Assembly: GCA_003599175.1 (NCBI GenBank)
Contig: QZIY01000036.1
Location: forward strand, 1 to 49,322
Length of the DNA stretch: 49,322 bases
Origin: Candidatus Parcubacteria bacterium
Lineage (GTDB): Bacteria; Patescibacteriota; Minisyncoccia; Phycocordibacterales; UBA2100
Direction: 5' to 3'
Position 1 is the first letter of the stretch, and each line of letters opens with the position of its first letter. Under the pieces are notes generated by a model. It searched no databases. It was not told where the DNA came from and worked only from the letters and a program-made list of their open reading frames with translations. The position numbers and the translations under genes were made by a program. Positions 39,484 through 47,750 of this stretch are shown here, one piece after another.

Positions 39484-41166
39484 TTATTGCGACCACTTTT
39501 GGATCCACTGATCCAGTGTCGATTGTTTATTGATGTTGCACCATCCCGTTCCCGGGTTGATGCTGCCATCCCAGGCGAGTGCGCTCTTCTGTAGATTGCC
39601 GAATTGATCTATCGCATCCCCTGCCCAGGCCTGCTGCGTCTTTTTCACAAAGCCATCCACTCCCTGCGAGCCCTGCATCTGTGCCCGTACCGCTGCGAGA
39701 TCTTCACGTGCGGTGTTGATGCTGCTTTCGGTGTGGAGGACTGGCGGATTTGCATTGACGAGGATATCGAGATTTTGAAGTGCAGTATTGCGCGCGTTGG
39801 GATCTGTGCTCTGCACGGCGACGATGAGTGAGTTGATCGTCGCGATGTTTTGATTTGATGCATTCACAGCTTGCTCGAGCGCAGTTGCCGCAGAGCCGAT
39901 ACCAGCTGCCGCAATCGCCGCGTCTGAAAATTGTGTGGACGTCGCGACAGTGAGCGTACCGCCCGAAGTTGCGGTGCATGTAGTGCCCGAAAGCGAGCCG
40001 CTCGTGCATACCTTTGGCACGATGAGATCCCAGCACGCTTTCTCCGACGAGCGGAGTTGATTGATCGAATTAGTGAGCACATTTGCGGTTTCGGCGAGGA
40101 CGCTGTTGTACTGCTGTTCCCAATTCAGAATCGCGTAGAGATTCTGGAGGGCAACGCCCGAAGCTTGGCCCAAGAGTCCATTTTGTTCCTGCTGTATTGC
40201 TTGCGCGAGATATGAGTCAGAACCATTCGACGCGAGGATGCTTGGAATGCCACCCGCAGAGGACAAAAGTTTCGAGCCGATTCCAGCGAACATGCTCCCG
40301 ACAATTTGTCCGATGTTGTCCGCATTCTCAAGCTGGCGGAATCCTGAAGTGACCGATTGCGTACCTATGGCGCCCACAAAGATGCCAGGCGTTGTTACGT
40401 TGCCGTTAGCGTCGCGCACATCGTAAATGCCATTGTTCCAGGTAAGTCGATTAATCCATTCGCTGTCCGCCATTGCAACACTTGCGCTCAACTGGTCTTG
40501 CGCTTGCATGTAGGCATAGACGGGATTGCAGTTCGGATCGCCTATCGCAAACATTGCTGCATAACTGAAATTTTGTTGCGGATTAGTGGCTACGGCGCGC
40601 AAATCTCCTTGATAGGGACACGTGAGATTATTTTGGGGTGCTTCTGTGACCATTTGATAATTGCGCACCAATGCTGTTTTTACTTGATTTTGAAATGCCG
40701 GGTTGAGATTGGAAAGAAGTTCGCTTTGGAATGCCTTTATGTACCCTTGCTTACGAGCTTCTGTTCGCTCATTCGCATAGTTGACGACCCACATCGGATT
40801 GCCATCGCGCCCTTTGCTGTAGAGCTCCATGTTGTTGCTCACGTACGCAATACTCACTGCTTTTCGCTGGGCATCGACAAGCGGCCGCAAGACACATTCC
40901 AAATACACGAGATAGCCGGTATTGAGTGTCACCGCCGCGTCCGATACAGGCACATAGGTGCCGCCGATCGCCGATCTAGACCCGACGCTTTGTGCGCCGA
41001 CAGAATTACATCCATAAATACCGTTTGCTGTCGGCGTATTTACAGCCAAGGAACCAACGTCGGTACCTGTTCCCGTGCCGGTACCGGTGGTCTGCGCGAA
41101 CACGACAACAGGCATGATGAGTGCAATAAGCAAAAGAGTGGCGATGTTGGAAAGAGAGCGCGTCAT
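39484..41166 (-). CDS. exported protein of the T4SS-like cluster, unknown
   Basis: A protein of 560 residues with a signal peptide (LLLIALIMPVVVFAQ) and then a short Thr-Gly dipeptide run coded by an imperfect repeat. The rest is helical and Ser/Asn/Gln-rich (YLVYLECVLRPLVDAQRKAV, YAILNWEQQYNSVLAETANV) with a few Cys. No named domain recognised. It is followed three bases later by the VirB6-like gene and overlaps the preceding gene by four bases, so it is part of the operon. It may be a periplasmic scaffold. Confidence 0.65.
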   Translation of the reverse strand: MTRSLSNIATLLLIALIMPVVVFAQTTGTGTGTGTDVGSLAVNTPTANGIYGCNSVGAQSVGSRSAIGGTYVPVSDAAVTLNTGYLVYLECVLRPLVDAQRKAVSIAYVSNNMELYSKGRDGNPMWVVNYANERTEARKQGYIKAFQSELLSNLNPAFQNQVKTALVRNYQMVTEAPQNNLTCPYQGDLRAVATNPQQNFSYAAMFAIGDPNCNPVYAYMQAQDQLSASVAMADSEWINRLTWNNGIYDVRDANGNVTTPGIFVGAIGTQSVTSGFRQLENADNIGQIVGSMFAGIGSKLLSSAGGIPSILASNGSDSYLAQAIQQEQNGLLGQASGVALQNLYAILNWEQQYNSVLAETANVLTNSINQLRSSEKACWDLIVPKVCTSGSLSGTTCTATSGGTLTVATSTQFSDAAIAAAGIGSAATALEQAVNASNQNIATINSLIVAVQSTDPNARNTALQNLDILVNANPPVLHTESSINTAREDLAAVRAQMQGSQGVDGFVKKTQQAWAGDAIDQFGNLQKSALAWDGSINPGTGWCNINKQSTLDQWIQKWSQ

Positions 41167-42002
41167 GGTGTGGGGTGATGCGCATAGTACATCGCGAGAT
41201 TGTTGAAAGAGGTCACCATATTTTGTTCGCCCTCGTCGAAGGTTTGCAGGAGTACCGTCGAGGTGATCGGGTCGTCTGCATTGTCGGCGAGCGCAGCGAG
41301 GACTGCACCGAATTGTCCCATCGCATTCAAAATACCCACATGCTCTTCGGCTGCATCACGCGGCACGGTGAGCTGCACAGAATCTTCGATCGCGGTTGTG
41401 TACCCTGCCGCTGTCTCTCGCAGCTTGTCGAGGTACCGCGGATCGCGCGTTTCGATGTATCCAGCAAAAAAACCGATCTCCGGTTCTTCGATTGCGACCA
41501 AGGGCACAAGCGCTTCTTTGAGCTCCGCACGATACGCGAGCATCGCATCGTATGAATTGTCTTCGGAAAGTTTTAGATCTTTCGTTGTGTAGATTTTGTA
41601 TTGCACCGGTGCACGTACGACTTCCGCCATTTTTTCTGCGAGTGCCTCCCCCGTCTCGGGTGTGTAGCGGCCCTGTTCTTTTAAAACCGAGTACTGCGTG
41701 GCGAGTGTGCCGATAACCATCGGCGCGACATCCTCGACTGCAATAGACGATTGGCCACCGGCGCGCGCCGCGATCGTACTGATGAGCGTGGCCGCATCAT
41801 CCTCCGATCCTTGGACGGCAGCAGCGACAACGGATGGCGTTGTAGCCACAATATCTGATTTCCAAAATGCGCCCCAGAGTGCAACGCCGATCAAGCCACA
41901 CACGCACAGGATGGCTGTGAGGAACAATGGAGAAGCACCTCTCTCTCGTACAGGAGTCTGATAATCAAAATCGCCGCTTTCCTGTAAGCGTCTGGTTTCC
42001 AC
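41163..42002 (-). CDS. membrane-anchored periplasmic protein, GTG start
   Basis: A protein of 279 residues. Positively charged start, one membrane helix near 25-47 (PLFLTAILCVCGLIGVALWG), then a helical soluble domain (DDAATLISTIAARAGGQS, ALAEKMAEVVRAPVQY, EEHVGILNAMGQFGAVLAAL). The start is GTG at 42002. TACAAT (plus 42009-42014 on the minus strand) ends six bases before it, matching the leaderless spacing. Its stop overlaps the next start by four bases. Function unknown. Confidence 0.65.
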   Translation of the reverse strand: METRRLQESGDFDYQTPVRERGASPLFLTAILCVCGLIGVALWGAFWKSDIVATTPSVVAAAVQGSEDDAATLISTIAARAGGQSSIAVEDVAPMVIGTLATQYSVLKEQGRYTPETGEALAEKMAEVVRAPVQYKIYTTKDLKLSEDNSYDAMLAYRAELKEALVPLVAIEEPEIGFFAGYIETRDPRYLDKLRETAAGYTTAIEDSVQLTVPRDAAEEHVGILNAMGQFGAVLAALADNADDPITSTVLLQTFDEGEQNMVTSFNNLAMYYAHHPTP

Positions 42003-42061
42003 ATATCTATTGTATCAGCTTTCGCTTGTCGATTTGTCAGTATTCGATGCGCGAAAGTGCA

Positions 42062-42991
42062 TTATTGAGAACTCATGCTTGCTCCTTGCGGACTAAACGC
42101 ACTTCCCGTATCGGTCGGTGCAAAGGTGACACCGCTCGCGACAAAAAGGTCTACCACGGCAAGATAGCTTCGCGTGAAATCCTCAACTGTCGCGTTATAG
42201 CTCTTCATGGCATTGACGCTCCCCCCGCCCGAGATCACATCCTGCAGTTCTTGACCTGATTCTTGGTACGCGAGTCCGAGTGCTTGGTTGGCCGCCGATG
42301 CTGTAGCGGGGACGCCGGTGAGTGCCAAGAGGGTCTCACCCACATGAATCATGTCTGCAGCAATATCCTGCGCCGCCGCTTTATTGGCCGAGGGACTCTC
42401 GACCCATTCCGTGAGCACATCGCCCATGTCGGCATGCTCATTGCTAAAGGTGAGGATCGTGAGGCCAGCCATATTGCCATATAGATAGAGTGCCTGCTGC
42501 TCGGGGGTACGTACGACGGGGACATAGGTCGGCAGCGTGTAGCTTGTCGGCATGAGTGCGTACGCCTGGTCTAAGATGCTGTCTCCGAGAGAGGTATTGG
42601 GGCCGGAAGCAGCGGTACCCGAGGAACCACCAAAAGTGAGAATGGGGTCTGGCATAGGTGCCTCATCTGGATTTGTACTTTGCGTCGGTGCGGACGGCTG
42701 CGCTTGGCTCCCGGATGGAAGCGGAATCGTTGGAGAGGTCGAAGTGGACGTGGCAGCATTGTCCGATGGAGGAATTTCGGTCGTGGTATCGACGGTGCCA
42801 CCCGTCGTGGGGTATCGCTCGGAAATACCGGGGTCTTGCAAGGTGCTCCCTCCGGTCGAGACCGTAGTCACCGGTATGCCAAATGAAGACGTGGGCAACG
42901 TCTTGCCGTTGATGATGATTATGATGGTGAGGAGAATGACACCGGCGCCGGCAAAAAGGAGTGCGAAAGGGTGCGTGCGGAGCCAGTGCAT
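42062..42991 (-). CDS. membrane-anchored Ser/Thr-rich protein, unknown
   Basis: A protein of 309 residues. One N-terminal helix (ALLFAGAGVILLTIIIIING), a long Ser/Thr/Pro-rich stalk (about 30-120), and a helical C-terminal domain (LYLYGNMAGLTILTFSNEHA, NKAAAQDIAADMIHVGETLL, SYLAVVDLFVASGVTF) that resembles the domain of the neighbouring 41163 protein in length and helix pattern. A stalked surface protein is likely. Upstream DNA is filled by CGTAGAACGTAG repeats (42996-43027). It is the first gene of the minus cluster. Confidence 0.65.
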   Translation of the reverse strand: MHWLRTHPFALLFAGAGVILLTIIIIINGKTLPTSSFGIPVTTVSTGGSTLQDPGISERYPTTGGTVDTTTEIPPSDNAATSTSTSPTIPLPSGSQAQPSAPTQSTNPDEAPMPDPILTFGGSSGTAASGPNTSLGDSILDQAYALMPTSYTLPTYVPVVRTPEQQALYLYGNMAGLTILTFSNEHADMGDVLTEWVESPSANKAAAQDIAADMIHVGETLLALTGVPATASAANQALGLAYQESGQELQDVISGGGSVNAMKSYNATVEDFTRSYLAVVDLFVASGVTFAPTDTGSAFSPQGASMSSQ

Positions 42992-42995
42992 AGGT

Positions 42996-43027
42996 TAGTT
43001 CGTAGAACGTAGAACGTAGTAAGTAGT
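42996..43027. repeat. CGTAGAACGTAG tandem repeat
   Basis: TTAGTTCGTAGAACGTAGAA and further CGTAGTAAGTAGTG units form a tandem of seven-base units upstream of the 42062-42991 gene. Same family as 34933-35017. Confidence 0.75.
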
Positions 43028-43091
43028 GAAATGCACGTTTCCATTTTAACCCCTGCTCGTGAAAGCGAAAACGGCTGATACAATTATCTCC

Positions 43092-43418
43092 ATGGTCCGC
43101 CAACTGCAGGCGCTCGTGATAGTGCTCGTCATGCTGCTTTGTTCGTTCCCCTTGTACGTTCTTGCTGCCAATGTATTCGGTGGGCGCGTCGGCGCATCGA
43201 TCCCCTGCTTCAACGTCGCGATCTGGAATTCGGTGGGAGCACCGCGCGGCGGCATCTATATCTGGACACCTGCAACGCGTACGTATCCTTATGGTCCGCC
43301 ATCTTCTGGCCGCTACGTACTCGGACTCTACGGCATCCCCTACTTCTGCATTGTGACCATCGCACCGCTCTTCGTCTTGCCCGGTATTTCTATGACGATG
43401 CTCGGGACTTCGCGTTGA
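43092..43418 (+). CDS. small exported protein conserved in Parcubacteria
   Basis: A protein of 108 residues. A signal/anchor (VIVLVMLLCSFPLYVLA) precedes FGGRVGASIPCFNVAIWNSV, GAPRGGIYIWTPATRTYPYG and a final hydrophobic segment (CIVTIAPLFVLPGISMTMLG). Cys residues and a W/Y/P-rich loop suggest a compact, possibly disulfide-linked exported domain. I recognise the pattern from Parcubacterial hypothetical proteins but know no function. TACAAT (43079-43084) ends seven bases before ATG 43092, which is preferred to an upstream in-frame start. The 3' end overlaps rsmA (convergent) by 29 bases. Confidence 0.65.
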   Translation: MVRQLQALVIVLVMLLCSFPLYVLAANVFGGRVGASIPCFNVAIWNSVGAPRGGIYIWTPATRTYPYGPPSSGRYVLGLYGIPYFCIVTIAPLFVLPGISMTMLGTSR

Positions 43419-44184
43419 GCGCGAGACATTTCCACTGATCGAGAGATACATTTTCTGCGCGCGCGTTTTCTGGAATCGCACACGTAGTAAATGATTTTGA
43501 GACCCCTTCTTTTTTCATGAGCGCCGAAAGGTTGTTGGTGATCATCTTGCGCTTTGATGCAAATCCAGCGCGCACGAGCGTGAAAAATGATTCTTCGGAA
43601 ATATCGGAGAAGAATTTTTTTGAAATATCGTCGATCAAAAGAATTGCCGAATCAACCGATGGAGGTGGAGAGAAATGTGATTTACCAACCTTCGCGATAA
43701 TTTTGGGCGTTCCGTACACTTTTACCGAGATCGAAAGAATGCTCTCTTTTGTATCGACGACACGTTGCGCGACTTCTTTTTGTACGAGGAGCGCCATTGC
43801 GCGCGGCTGCACGCTCGTGGTGAGAAATTGGCGGATGATTTCGCCCGTAATGTAGTAGGGTATATTGGCGGCAACGATGTAGCTGTTAGCTTGTAGCTTA
43901 TAGTTTGTAGGATCGAAATTCCTCACATCGTCTTCGATCAATGTGAGACGACCACTCTTAATTTCGTTGGCGAAAGTCTCTCGCAACTTTTCTACCAACT
44001 GTCCATCTTTCTCAACGGCAATGACGGGGGCAAGTGCCAGTAATTCTTTTGTCAGAACTCCTTTTCCGGGCCCTATTTCTACGATCACTTCCCCATCTCG
44101 AGGAGACGCGGCATGGGCAAGCTTGCGTGCTGCCCATGAGTGAATAAGGAAATGTTGTCCGAGCCGTGCTCCTTTGCGTCCCAT
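43390..44184 (-). CDS. rsmA: 16S rRNA dimethyladenosine methyltransferase
   Basis: RsmA/KsgA dimethylates two adenines in the 3' hairpin of 16S rRNA; 264 residues. LGQHFLIHSWAARKLAHAA, motif I VEIGPGKGVLT, VEKDGQLVEKL and the catalytic motif AANIPYYITGEII are all intact. Between the D-containing strand (LIEDDVRNFDP) and NIPYY, the residues TNYKLQANSYI are coded by an AGCTTGTAGCTTATAG repeat (43879-43911), so a dispersed repeat sits within the protein. It is transcribed with the upstream helicase strand, with the same repeat family at the junction. Confidence 0.93.
   Translation of the reverse strand: MGRKGARLGQHFLIHSWAARKLAHAASPRDGEVIVEIGPGKGVLTKELLALAPVIAVEKDGQLVEKLRETFANEIKSGRLTLIEDDVRNFDPTNYKLQANSYIVAANIPYYITGEIIRQFLTTSVQPRAMALLVQKEVAQRVVDTKESILSISVKVYGTPKIIAKVGKSHFSPPPSVDSAILLIDDISKKFFSDISEESFFTLVRAGFASKRKMITNNLSALMKKEGVSKSFTTCAIPENARAENVSLDQWKCLALNAKSRASS
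43879..43911. repeat. AGCTTATAG repeat within rsmA, copy 2
   Basis: GTAGCTGTTAGCTTGTAG followed by CTTATAGTTTGTAG. In frame on the minus strand it encodes NYKLQANSY. Same family as 21254-21286 and 44189-44213. Confidence 0.75.
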
Positions 44185-44188
44185 ACTT

Positions 44189-44213
44189 CTAAAAGCTATC
44201 AGCTATAAGCTAC
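44189..44213. repeat. AGCTATAAGC repeat at helicase/rsmA junction, copy 3
   Basis: CTAAAAGCTATCAGCTATAA and GCTAC. It contains the helicase stop codon (44210-44212) and lies just upstream of the rsmA ATG. Confidence 0.75.
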
Positions 44214-46111
44214 CTAATAACATCCTCATCATCAATGAGCGAGCGTTTCTTTTGGACGCGCTGCACCAATCGTGCATCGATATCGTCGAGAAATTCCGAA
44301 GGAATTGCGTATTCGCGTGAGCCATACTTCATACGTCCTTGTGCGTGCACGAGATAGAGTCGCTCTCGCGCGCGCGTGAGAGCGACGTAGAAAAGGCGGC
44401 GCTCTTCTTCAGGATCGCGGTCGGCAGATTCATTCATGCGCATCGCAGGAAAGAGGCCTTGTTCGAGGCCAGTGATAAAGACCACGTCGAATTCAAGTCC
44501 CTTCGATGCGTGCACGGTCATGAGCGAAACCGCATTGTGCGCCTCTTCAAGCTGGTCTTGATCGCTCTGCAGTGCCGCTTCTTCGAGCAGTTTTTCGATG
44601 CCAGAGGGTGGCGCGTCATTGTCGAATCGCGCCGCGAAGTTGACGAGCTCGCTCATGTTTTCGAGCCGCTCTCTCCCCTCGTCAGACCCCTTGTACATCT
44701 CCTGCATGCCCGAGACTTCAATCGCGAGCGCCACCGCCTCCGATGCGGGCAAGATCTCGATTCCCTGTTTTATTTTTGCGAGGCACATGCGAAACGCCGA
44801 TACTTTTGCCTTTGCCGCGGCAGGAAGCGCTGCGTCTTGCCCCGCGAGCATTTTGTCGAGCGTGACTTTGCCGATGCCGCGCGCAGGCACGGCGATGATT
44901 CGCGTGATATCTGCTTTGTTTTTCGGATTGATTGCGGCACGCAGGTACGAGAGTACATCTTTCACCTCTTTGCGCTGGAAAAAGCGTGTACCCAAGACGC
45001 GATACGGGACATCCATATGGAGCATCGCCTCTTCGAGTGCACGCGATTGGAAATTTTCTCTGTAGAGGATGGCAATTTCTCGAGGTACTGTGCCGTCTTC
45101 GATGAGTTGTCTCGACATGTTGGCGACAAACCACGCTTCGTCGATCTCATTCCCCGCTTCGTAGATGACGATCGGCTCACCGGTTGCTTTGTCGGTGTAA
45201 AGTTTTTTTGGTTTGCGGCGGCGATTTTTCTCGATCACACTGTTGGCTGCCGAGAGAATGGTGCGCGTAGAGCGATAATTCTGTTCGAGCAAGACAACTT
45301 TCGCGCCGGGGAAATCGGTTTCAAATTCAAGCAGGTGCCCGAGATTCGCGCCGCGCCACGAATAAATATTTTGATCTGTATCGCCGACGACACAGATATT
45401 GCGCGCGTCGCCCGCAAGAAGTCGCGCGATTTCGTACTGCGACGCGTTCGTATCTTGATACTCGTCGATAGTGATGTAGCGCCACCTGTTCTGGAGGAGA
45501 CTACGCAGCCGTGTGTTGTCGCGTAAGAGCTTGAGCGTACGCAAAAGGAGATCATCGAAATCGAGCGCTCCTTCTTCGTGCAAGCTTCCCTCGTAGATCT
45601 CCCATACTTGGGCGACAAGGCGATCACGATGGCTCTTGGTGTTTGAGGCGAATTCCTCTTTTGATATGCCATCCCCTTTTTTATTGGATATCGCACCGAG
45701 GAATCCCCGTGCAGGCTGATCGATGTCGAGCTGTTCAAGCGCTTTTTTGACCGCGCGGAGCGAATCGTTGCGGTCCCAGATCGTAAAGGCGCGCGGCAAT
45801 CCTGCCTCGGCATGGAATTCGCGCAGGAGCCGTACCCCGAGGGCGTGGAAGGTCACGACCAAGGGTGTCCCCTGCGATGCAGGTACCAGGTTGCGCACTC
45901 GTTCTCGCATTTCGCCGGCCGCTTTGTTGGTAAAGGTGACGGCGAGAATCTCCCGAGCGGGTACGCCCTCGCCTATGAGGCGAGCGATGCGGTGGGTGAT
46001 CGTCTTGGTCTTACCTGCCCCCGCTCCGGCCACAATCAGGAGGGGTCCATCACCGTGAGCGGCAGCTTCTCGCTGCCGCTCATTGAGTCCGTCGAGGAAA
46101 TTTGTTGGCAT
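44210..46111 (-). CDS. UvrD/PcrA-type superfamily 1 DNA helicase
   Basis: A 3'-5' DNA helicase for repair and replication-fork clearing; 633 residues, shorter than PcrA/UvrD (about 720) because the C-terminal tail is reduced. Motifs: LNERQREAA, Walker A VAGAGAGKTKTITHRIA, LAVTFTNKAAGEMRERV, Walker B ITIDEYQDTN, GDTDQNIYSWRGA, LLEQNYRSTRTIL, VSLMTVHASKGLEFD and YVALTRARERLYLVHA. TAAAGT on the minus strand ends six bases before the ATG. Its stop lies in a repeat shared with rsmA. Confidence 0.95.
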   Translation of the reverse strand: MPTNFLDGLNERQREAAAHGDGPLLIVAGAGAGKTKTITHRIARLIGEGVPAREILAVTFTNKAAGEMRERVRNLVPASQGTPLVVTFHALGVRLLREFHAEAGLPRAFTIWDRNDSLRAVKKALEQLDIDQPARGFLGAISNKKGDGISKEEFASNTKSHRDRLVAQVWEIYEGSLHEEGALDFDDLLLRTLKLLRDNTRLRSLLQNRWRYITIDEYQDTNASQYEIARLLAGDARNICVVGDTDQNIYSWRGANLGHLLEFETDFPGAKVVLLEQNYRSTRTILSAANSVIEKNRRRKPKKLYTDKATGEPIVIYEAGNEIDEAWFVANMSRQLIEDGTVPREIAILYRENFQSRALEEAMLHMDVPYRVLGTRFFQRKEVKDVLSYLRAAINPKNKADITRIIAVPARGIGKVTLDKMLAGQDAALPAAAKAKVSAFRMCLAKIKQGIEILPASEAVALAIEVSGMQEMYKGSDEGRERLENMSELVNFAARFDNDAPPSGIEKLLEEAALQSDQDQLEEAHNAVSLMTVHASKGLEFDVVFITGLEQGLFPAMRMNESADRDPEEERRLFYVALTRARERLYLVHAQGRMKYGSREYAIPSEFLDDIDARLVQRVQKKRSLIDDEDVIR

Positions 46112-46607
46112 TTTCGCACTTTAGCACGAGGCTTCTTTGGCGGATTGCAGTATACGGTGTACGGCGGCGCGGCGCGTATCGGTAGGCGTTGTGCGGTATG
46201 CGTTGACGTGACCCGCTTGCCGATGACCGCGACGCGCTGCGCTGCCGAATAACGATGATTACGCAATGAATTTGACTAAAAAGCTATTCACTCCTCGAGT
46301 GGAAAACGCTATTGCCGCGTCTTCGCTATGAATGTACAGTGAATCTCGGCAGTGGTTTCCTGTTTCTCCTGAACGGTATCTCTTTCCTTCTCTGTTTGTT
46401 CCGATCCATTGCTTTGACAGGGCTTTTTATCGCGCGTGAGCTGGAAAAGATGTTTTATAGACTTCTTTTCACGCTCACCCCGTTAGAAATTTCCAATTTC
46501 TAACGGGGTTCGCCAAGATGATTTGCCCCTGATTTTGGCTTATTTCGACACCATCACATGATTCCGGGCCCGCTCCCAAGCGTTCGTTCCGGAGGAAATA
46601 CGGAAAA
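46112..46607. other. gene-free region before the LysM peptidase
   Basis: 496 bases. It holds an imperfect 22-base inverted repeat (46162-46183 and 46226-46247, 18 of 22 paired, two of the rest G-U on the plus strand), a stretch with a 63-codon TTG-started frame that I do not accept, the minimal GTTAGAAATT hairpin (46478-46508), and GGAGG (46591-46595) before the peptidase. No firm gene. Confidence 0.5.
46478..46508 (+). promoter_or_regulatory. minimal GTTAGAAATT hairpin (variant copy D)
   Basis: CCCCGTTAGAAATT (46478-46491), TCC, AATTTCTAACGGGG (46495-46508): a perfect 14-bp stem with the same CCCGTTAGAA/TTCTAACGGG core as copies A-C but a three-base loop. It sits 100 bases before the TTG start of the LysM peptidase. 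The right arm again contains an in-frame TTC-TAA end for an upstream reading (46450-46503). Confidence 0.75.
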
Positions 46608-47651
46608 TTGAAACGGCCGAAGGCCATCACCTTCATTTCACTCCTCCTTCTCTTGGGAGTGCTCCTCCCTGCGGCTGCCCAGGCAAGCGCCTTGAGCAAC
46701 ATTCTTGCCTTTTTCACCGGTACGGCAGCGGCGCAGGAGGAGGCGCAGGAGCCGGCCGGCAATTTGCAGACGCTCGCTCTCCCTACTCCCGCCACCAACG
46801 TCGATCCGACCGCCTCTCGAGGCGGTGGCGACATAACGATCGTGAACGGCACGGCCCTGATGCCAGAAGAGGGTCCGGCGGGCGCGGGCGCGGATATAGA
46901 GAAACCGAAGAATTCGACAGTCCGCACCTATATTGTGCGCGAGGGCGATACGGTCGCTTCCGTTGCCAAGATGCACAATGTGTCCGAGGGCACCATCCTT
47001 TCCTTCAACGATCTTTCTCGTGGTGCAAAACTGGTGCCTGGCCAGCAGCTCGTCATTATGCCGACGACTGAAATTAAGTACACGGTCAAACGAGGCGACA
47101 CGCTCGAATCGATTGCGAAAGCGACGGGTGGCGATGCCAATGAAATTGCCATTCATAACGGTATCGACAACAGTACGCTCCGGGCAGGTGCAGAAATATC
47201 CGTACCCAACGGCGAAGTTCCTGCGACCCCCGAGCCGACCAAAGGATCGGGTACGAGTTCGAAGCCCGCAGGGAAGCCTGCACCTGCCAAGAACAATGGG
47301 TACTACAAGTCTCCGCTTGCAAGCTACACTCGTACCCAAGGCATCCACGGTCTCAATGGCGTCGACATGGGCGCGCCAAATGGTACACCGATACGTGCCG
47401 CAGCTTCGGGTGATGTCACGATCGCACGAAGTGGTGGCTGGAACGGTGGCTACGGCAACTACGTCGTTATCTCGCACGCCAATGGCTCACAGACCCTCTA
47501 TGCACACATGTCGAGTGTCGCGGTCTCAAGCGGTGAATATGTCACGCAGGGCGAAGTGATCGGGTACGTCGGCCACTCTGGCCAGGTCTCCGGCCCCACG
47601 GGCAATCACCTACACTTTGAGATCCGAAACGGCATCAGAAATCCTTTCTGA
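46608..47651 (+). CDS. LysM-M23 peptidoglycan endopeptidase
   Basis: Secreted cell-wall hydrolase, 347 residues. A signal peptide (MKRPKAITFISLLLLLGVLL, cleaved near AQA), two LysM repeats (YIVREGDTVASVAKMHNVSE and YTVKRGDTLESIAKATGGDA), a Pro/Ser linker, and an M23 domain: GIHGLNGVDMGAPNGTPI, TLYAHMSS and GNHLHFEIRNG. The first zinc motif is H-G-L-N-G-V-D rather than the usual H-x-x-x-D, but the HLHFE pair is intact. TTG at 46608 is the start, preceded by GGAGG 12 bases upstream. This is one of the few Shine-Dalgarno-led genes, and has a hairpin leader. Confidence 0.9.
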   Translation: MKRPKAITFISLLLLLGVLLPAAAQASALSNILAFFTGTAAAQEEAQEPAGNLQTLALPTPATNVDPTASRGGGDITIVNGTALMPEEGPAGAGADIEKPKNSTVRTYIVREGDTVASVAKMHNVSEGTILSFNDLSRGAKLVPGQQLVIMPTTEIKYTVKRGDTLESIAKATGGDANEIAIHNGIDNSTLRAGAEISVPNGEVPATPEPTKGSGTSSKPAGKPAPAKNNGYYKSPLASYTRTQGIHGLNGVDMGAPNGTPIRAAASGDVTIARSGGWNGGYGNYVVISHANGSQTLYAHMSSVAVSSGEYVTQGEVIGYVGHSGQVSGPTGNHLHFEIRNGIRNPF

Positions 47652-47750
47652 TCAGTCTTCATAAGGCCCATCTGCGTCGTTGCGGGTCCCGGCCGTGCTT
47701 TCCAATTGTCTGTTCGTGATTCTTCCGTGCTACAATACGGCAGCTGAAAT

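Noticed and set aside
34933-43027. CRISPR array
   Set aside because: The repeats are short, contiguous and lack unique spacers; no cas genes are present.
44339-45526. Long plus-strand frame opposite the helicase
   Set aside because: Shadow of a well-conserved superfamily 1 helicase; His/Arg/Cys-rich text without domains.
46312-46503. 63-codon TTG-started frame before the LysM peptidase
   Set aside because: No ribosome site or short-spaced -10 box, and its end is dictated by the hairpin; not supported as a gene.
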